NCBI GenBank assembly: GCA_036677685.1
Contig: JAVBWA010000027.1
Span: 1-10,402 of the forward strand
Length of the DNA: 10,402 bases
Reading direction: 5' to 3'
DNA from: JAQUBU01 sp036677685
Lineage (GTDB): Bacteria; Bacillota; Syntrophomonadia; Syntrophomonadales; Syntrophomonadaceae
A program made the translations under genes and the position numbers. Position 1 is the first letter of the stretch; each line of letters opens with the position of its first letter. Positions 6,585 through 10,402 of this stretch are shown piece after piece. A model generated the notes under the pieces. It searched no databases and had not been told where the DNA came from. It was given only the letters and a program-made list of their open reading frames with translations.

Positions 6585-7952
6585 TTAACGTTTATTCATA
6601 GGTATATACTCTTTCCGGGTTGATACGCTTTTATAAGCTGGCCGGACTATCTTCCCGTCATTTACTATTTCTTCAATGCGATGGGCACTCCAGCCTACTA
6701 TTCTGGCAACCGCAAATAGCGGTGTGAACAGTTCGCATGGAATATCCAGCATTCTGTATACCAGGCCAGAGTAAAAATCAACATTGGCACTTACCCCTTT
6801 ATACATTTTGCGCCGACTTTCTATAGCTTCAGGAGCAAGCCGTTCTACCCTGGCATAAAGTTTGAATTCGTCCTCCATCCCCTTTTCCAAAGCAAGCTTA
6901 GCCGCCTGCTCTTTTAAAATTACCGCTCTGGGATCAGATATTGAATAAACAGCATGTCCAAGGCCATAGATCAATCCTGCCCGGTCAAAAGCTTCACCGT
7001 TTAGCAGCTTTATGAGGTAGTGCTTTATTTCCTCCTCATCCTCCCAATCATTTAAAGCTTTCTTCATATCTTCAAACATCTGCACAACCTTATGGTTTGC
7101 TCCACCGTGCCGAGGGCCTTTAAGGGCTCCCAGAGCTGACGCTATTACAGCGTACGTATCAGTCCCGGATGAAGTTACTACATGGGTAACAAATGAAGAG
7201 TTATTGCCCCCTCCGTGTTCGGCATGAAGTACTAGAGCCAGATCCAATAGTCTTGCCTCCAGCCGGGTATAATTGCTGTCCAGCCGCAGCATATGCAGGA
7301 TGTTTTCGGCAATGCTTAAATTAGGCCGGGGACTGTGCAAGACCAGGCTGTTATCGTCGAAGTAATGGGAAAAAGCTTGATATGCATAAACTGCGAGCGA
7401 TGGAAACCAGGCGATTAAATGCAAACATTGTCTTAATACGTTTTCTACAGAGTTATGGTCGGGGGCTTCGTCATAACTATACAGAGCCAGCACGCTTCTT
7501 GCCAGAAGGTTCATGATATTCTTGCTTGGCGCCCTTAATATCATATCACGGGCAAAGTACTCCGGCAGCTTTTGATAATCAGTGAGCAGCTGCACAAAAT
7601 CATCCAGTTGATTTTTATCCGGCAGGTTTCCAAAAAGCAACAAATAGCAAATTTCCTCAAAGCCAAAGCGATCTTCATTGATAAAACCTTCGACTATATC
7701 GTTGATATCAATTCCCCGGTAGATTAATCTACCGGGTACGGGTACAATTTCACTTTCATCAACTATATATGAATGTACTTCCCCAATTTCAGTTAACCCA
7801 ACCAGGACACCCCTCCCATCGAGATCACGAAGCCCGCGTTTTACATTGTATTTCGCAAATAGTTCTTCATCGATAAGACTGCTTTTTTCAGCCTTATCAG
7901 CAAGACTGGCAAGTATTTCGGCTTTGTTTTCGGCTATATTATTATTACTCAT
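6585..7952 (-). CDS. gltA: Citrate synthase (citrate/2-methylcitrate synthase family)
   Basis: This cytoplasmic enzyme condenses acetyl-CoA with oxaloacetate to give citrate. It has 455 residues, somewhat longer than the ~370-430 residues of common forms because of an N-terminal extension of roughly 40 residues. The catalytic triad of the Si-type family is present: H243 in LVLHAEHGGGN, H333 in GLGHAVYS and D392 in ANVDFYSG. Other family motifs are GRLIYRGIDI near residue 75, GALKGPRHGGAN and the final arginine-containing segment VGWSAHRIEE. This differs from the unrelated Re-citrate synthase found in some clostridia. The ATG is preceded by AGGGGGAT about 8 bases upstream. It lies downstream of fdhA in the same direction but has its own promoter and is separated by a terminator. 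It converges on the antiporter gene with only 35 bases between. Use of propionyl-CoA (methylcitrate synthase) cannot be excluded; no prpB/prpD neighbour is visible. Confidence 0.95.
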   Translation of the reverse strand: MSNNNIAENKAEILASLADKAEKSSLIDEELFAKYNVKRGLRDLDGRGVLVGLTEIGEVHSYIVDESEIVPVPGRLIYRGIDINDIVEGFINEDRFGFEEICYLLLFGNLPDKNQLDDFVQLLTDYQKLPEYFARDMILRAPSKNIMNLLARSVLALYSYDEAPDHNSVENVLRQCLHLIAWFPSLAVYAYQAFSHYFDDNSLVLHSPRPNLSIAENILHMLRLDSNYTRLEARLLDLALVLHAEHGGGNNSSFVTHVVTSSGTDTYAVIASALGALKGPRHGGANHKVVQMFEDMKKALNDWEDEEEIKHYLIKLLNGEAFDRAGLIYGLGHAVYSISDPRAVILKEQAAKLALEKGMEDEFKLYARVERLAPEAIESRRKMYKGVSANVDFYSGLVYRMLDIPCELFTPLFAVARIVGWSAHRIEEIVNDGKIVRPAYKSVSTRKEYIPMNKR

Positions 7953-7989
7953 AGTAATGCATCCCCCTGGTTATGCTAGATATTTTTGA

Positions 7990-8019
7990 ATTATTGTATA
8001 ACGTGCTTATTTTTGTCAA
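7990..8019 (-). promoter_or_regulatory. SigA-type promoter for citrate synthase
   Basis: On the - strand, a perfect -35 box TTGACA (8019-8014) is followed after 18 bases by AATAAT (7995-7990), or after 17 bases by CAATAA. It lies about 40 bases before the citrate synthase ATG. The perfect -35 and correct spacing make this the best promoter in the window. Confidence 0.65.
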
Positions 8020-8177
8020 GTATAGATTCGACATAAACAATGGTTTTCCTCTGCAGGATCTGAATAAAATCATTGGAAACAGCTTCTTGAGTGAATATAT
8101 TTTTATTTTCAAAATTAGGCCCGGGCGGAGTGTTCGCCCGGGCTTAATGTTTGCTATTCAGTTGACTTTATTGGTGT
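8020..8177. other. Intergenic region between fdhA and citrate synthase
   Basis: Apart from the fdhA terminator (8111-8143) and the citrate synthase promoter to its left, I see no gene, RNA or repeat here. An apparent + strand ORF through this region has no ribosome site and runs into fdhA on the other strand. Confidence 0.6.
8111..8143 (-). terminator. Terminator after fdhA
   Basis: A 9-bp perfect GC-rich stem, GCCCGGGCG (8143-8135) with CGCCCGGGC (8127-8119), has a 7-base loop. On the - strand it is followed by CTAATTTT, giving a short T run at 8114-8111. It starts 35 bases after the fdhA stop. The T-tract is modest, but the stem is very stable. Confidence 0.8.
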
Positions 8178-10402
8178 TTAGATTTTTTCCAGGCGGGCGG
8201 CAAATACCTTGTATTCAGGTATGCCCGCTACCGGGTCAAGAACCTCTGCATGAGTAAGGGTATTGGCCGCTGCTTCCGAGAAATGGAAGTAGGTGAACAA
8301 TACGTTTTCAGGCAATACATCTGTTATTTCGGCTTTAAGTTCAATACTGCCGCGCCTGGATACCAGGCGGACCTTTTCTCCTTTGCTGATGCCCAGTTTG
8401 GCTGCTGCCGCAGGATTAATCTGTACTTCATTCCCAGGCATATGAATATCCAGGGCTTTTGAGCGCCGGGTCATGGTGCCGGTATGGTAATGATAAAGGC
8501 TGCGCCCGGTTGACATTATAAACGGATATTCCTCATCGGGCAGTTCAAAAGGTGCCTTGAATTCAATGGGGTGGAACAAGCCCAAGCCGCGATTGAATTT
8601 TTCCTTATGCAAAACCGGAGTACCCGGATGGTCTTCGGTCGGGCACGGCCAGTGCAGGCCCGTTTCTTCCAGGCGTGCATAGCTGATTCCAGCATAAGAA
8701 GGAGTAACGCTCCGGATTTCTTCAAAAATCTCTTCGGGGCCGGAATAATTCATGGGATAACCCAAGCGGGTGGAAAGATCGGCCAGAATCTCCCAGTCCT
8801 GACGGGCATTGCCCCGGTTGCTGATGGCTTTGCGTACTCTCTGGACTCTTCTCTCAGTGTTGGAGAAAGTTCCGTCCTTCTCTGCAAAGCTGACACCCGG
8901 GAATACCACATCGGCCTTAAGCGCAGTTTCAGTCAGGAATATATCCTGGACCATCAGGAACTCCAGATTATCCAGAGCTTCTTCGACATGATGAAGATCA
9001 GGATCGCTGACCATGGGGTTCTCACCCATTACCAGTATGGCTTTCAATTCACCATGGTGCGCCTTGTTGATGGCAGTGGTAAGGGTCATGCCATTCTTGT
9101 CGGATAGTTTTACACCCCAGGCCTTTTCAAATTTCTCCCGGTTGGCTTCAACGGTAACTGCTTGATAAGCGGTGTAAACTACTGGCAGTGCGCCCATGTC
9201 ACAGGCACCCTGCACATTGTTCTGACCGCGCAGCGGGTTTACACCGGTGCCAGCTTTACCCAGGTTCCCGGTTAGCAAAGCCAGGTTGCATACTGTTTTA
9301 ACATTATCAGTTCCGGTGCTGTGCTGGGTAAGTCCCATAGCATAGCAGATCGATGCTCTTTCCGCTTCGGCATAAATGCGAGCCGCTTTTCTAATATCTT
9401 CGGCCGGAACCCCAGTGATCGGCTCAACATATTCGGGTGTATATTTGGCCACGATTTCGGCCACCGCTTCAAATCCTTCAGTGCGTTGTGCGACAAAATC
9501 CTTGTCCAGCAAGCCTTCATTGATGATTACATTCATCATGGCATTAACCAACGCTACATCAGTACCGGGTTTAAATTGCATATAGACATCGGCTATTTCT
9601 GCCAATTCGATTTTGCGCGGATCAGCTACGATCAGTTTTGCGCCATTTTGGCGTACATTCTTTCTAATTTTATATCCTATTACCGGATGATTTTCGGTAG
9701 TATTAGTTCCGATTAGGAATATAGCTGTAGCATCAGTTTCAAGTTCTCCAATGGCATTGGTCATGGCGCCACTACCAAATGCTGCCCCCAGACCGGCGAC
9801 AGTAACGCTGTGTCAGAGACGGGCGCAATGATCGACATTGTTGGTTCCGATGGCAGCCCTCATCAATTTCTGGGCCAGGTAGTTCTCTTCATTGGTGGCA
9901 CGTGCCGATGAGAACATAGCCAGGCTGTCCGGTCCATATTTTTCCTTGATGCCTTTGATCTTGGCAGCGGCAAAATCCAGGGCCTCTTCCCAGGAAGCCT
10001 CGCGGAATTCCCCGTTTTCCTTGATCAGAGGAGTAGTCAGGCGATCCGGGGAATGCACAAAGTCCCAGCCAAAGCGGCCTTTAACACAAAGGGCGCCTTT
10101 ATTGACCGGGCTGTTCGCGGCATCACGCAATGAGGTTACACCGACTATTTTATCGTTGTTGACATTAAGTTCGAAGGTACAACCAGTTCCGCAATAGGTG
10201 CAGGTGGTCAGAACCTTTTCGTTCTGAGCGGGTTTGCCCTTTCCGGCAGATACCCGGCTGGTCAGTGCGCCAACCGGACAGACCATTACACACTGCCCGC
10301 AGAATACGCAGGTGGAATCAGCCAGTTTGCCGTCAAACGGAGTGGCGATCTTGGCATGGTGGCCTCTGTCTTCGATGTTAATGGCCTGGGCGCCGGTGAT
10401 TT
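8178..10402 (-). CDS. fdhA: Formate dehydrogenase catalytic (alpha) subunit, selenocysteine-containing, NAD-type, 5' end missing
   Basis: This molybdenum/tungsten-bis-MGD enzyme interconverts formate and CO2. Visible length is 740 residues; the frame is open to the right edge. The N-terminal part has a ferredoxin motif CVFCGQCVMVCP (31-42). The molybdopterin [4Fe-4S] domain follows, with C67, C70, C74 and C105. An in-frame TGA at 9815-9813 (visible codon 196) sits in the context ARL-U-HSVTVAGLG, the active-site selenocysteine-histidine of formate dehydrogenases, so the reading frames on either side are one gene. The molybdopterin core follows (GTNTTENHP, PLRGQNNVQGACDMG, MGENPMVSDPD), then the C-terminal dinucleotide-binding domain (STGRSLYHYHTGTMTRRS, GNEVQINP). 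There is no visible Tat signal, although the start is outside the window. The extra N-terminal cluster is typical of subunits that pair with NuoE/NuoF-like partners for NAD(H)-linked, possibly electron-bifurcating, activity; those genes would lie upstream. A terminator follows the gene. Confidence 0.95.
9782..9815 (-). promoter_or_regulatory. Selenocysteine codon and SECIS element in fdhA
   Basis: The UGA (9815-9813) is followed by a 10-base spacer and a hairpin. CUGUCGCC (9802-9795) pairs with GGGGGCAG (9789-9782), with one G-G mismatch and one G-U pair, around the loop GGUCU (9794-9790). The loop begins 18 bases after the UGA. By my recollection of E. coli fdhF, both the loop sequence and this distance are the same there, which is what SelB recognises. 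The hairpin also encodes the residues TVAGLGA. Confidence 0.92.

Noticed and set aside
7973..8257. A 94-codon + strand frame between citrate synthase and fdhA
   Set aside because: It runs across the citrate synthase promoter and the fdhA terminator and into the fdhA 3' end; no ribosome site precedes it.
8571..9107. Long + strand reading frame (178 codons) within fdhA
   Set aside because: It is antisense to the strongly conserved fdhA coding sequence, has no ribosome site and shows no recognisable motif; it is a shadow frame.
9321..9716. Second + strand reading frame (131 codons) opposite fdhA
   Set aside because: It overlaps the conserved molybdopterin domain on the other strand, and its translation looks like antisense low-complexity sequence.
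9765..9815. fdhA as a pseudogene broken by a nonsense mutation
   Set aside because: The TGA is at the exact selenocysteine site, a SECIS hairpin follows, and the rest of the frame is intact and conserved.

Overview
This looks like chromosomal DNA from an anaerobic, low-to-mid GC Firmicute. The gene set (a membrane formate dehydrogenase, an NAD-type selenocysteine formate dehydrogenase and FdhE), the strong GGAGG-type ribosome sites and the U-tailed terminators best fit a Syntrophomonas-like syntrophic fatty-acid oxidiser. That placement is inference from gene content; no marker gene in the window proves it.

Layout. The left part (1-2308, + strand) holds the 3' end of a membrane-bound formate dehydrogenase operon: a four-cluster-type iron-sulfur subunit cut by the window edge, then a cytochrome b subunit that overlaps it by one base, then a terminator. 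The accessory gene fdhE follows with its own terminator. The middle part (2463-6549, + strand) is a block of membrane transport genes: an APC-type amino acid permease that appears to lack any normal start codon, a DUF389 membrane protein with three ~100-residue C-terminal repeats, and a short CPA1 sodium/proton antiporter. The right part (6585-10402) is on the - strand: citrate synthase with its own promoter, and upstream of it the catalytic subunit of a second formate dehydrogenase (fdhA), truncated by the right edge.

The right-hand fdhA contains an in-frame TGA at 9815-9813, followed by a hairpin that matches a bacterial SECIS in sequence and spacing. The two apparent reading frames around it are therefore one selenoprotein gene. 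Its N-terminal extension with an extra CxxCxxCxxxCP cluster motif is typical of FDHs that work with NuoE/NuoF-like subunits and NAD(H).

The window thus has two formate dehydrogenases of different architecture, one feeding the membrane quinone pool through cytochrome b and one probably soluble and NAD(H)-linked. They lie in opposite orientation with their 3' ends facing each other. In a syntroph such enzymes dispose of electrons as formate for a partner organism. Citrate synthase supplies biosynthetic carbon, and the antiporter may help with ion-gradient balance; both links are inferred from context only. I found no CRISPR, insertion sequence, tRNA, rRNA or phage genes, and no clear candidate for a wholly new multi-gene system. 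The most unusual items are the ATA start of the permease, the tandem repeats in the DUF389 protein and the SECIS-dependent fdhA.
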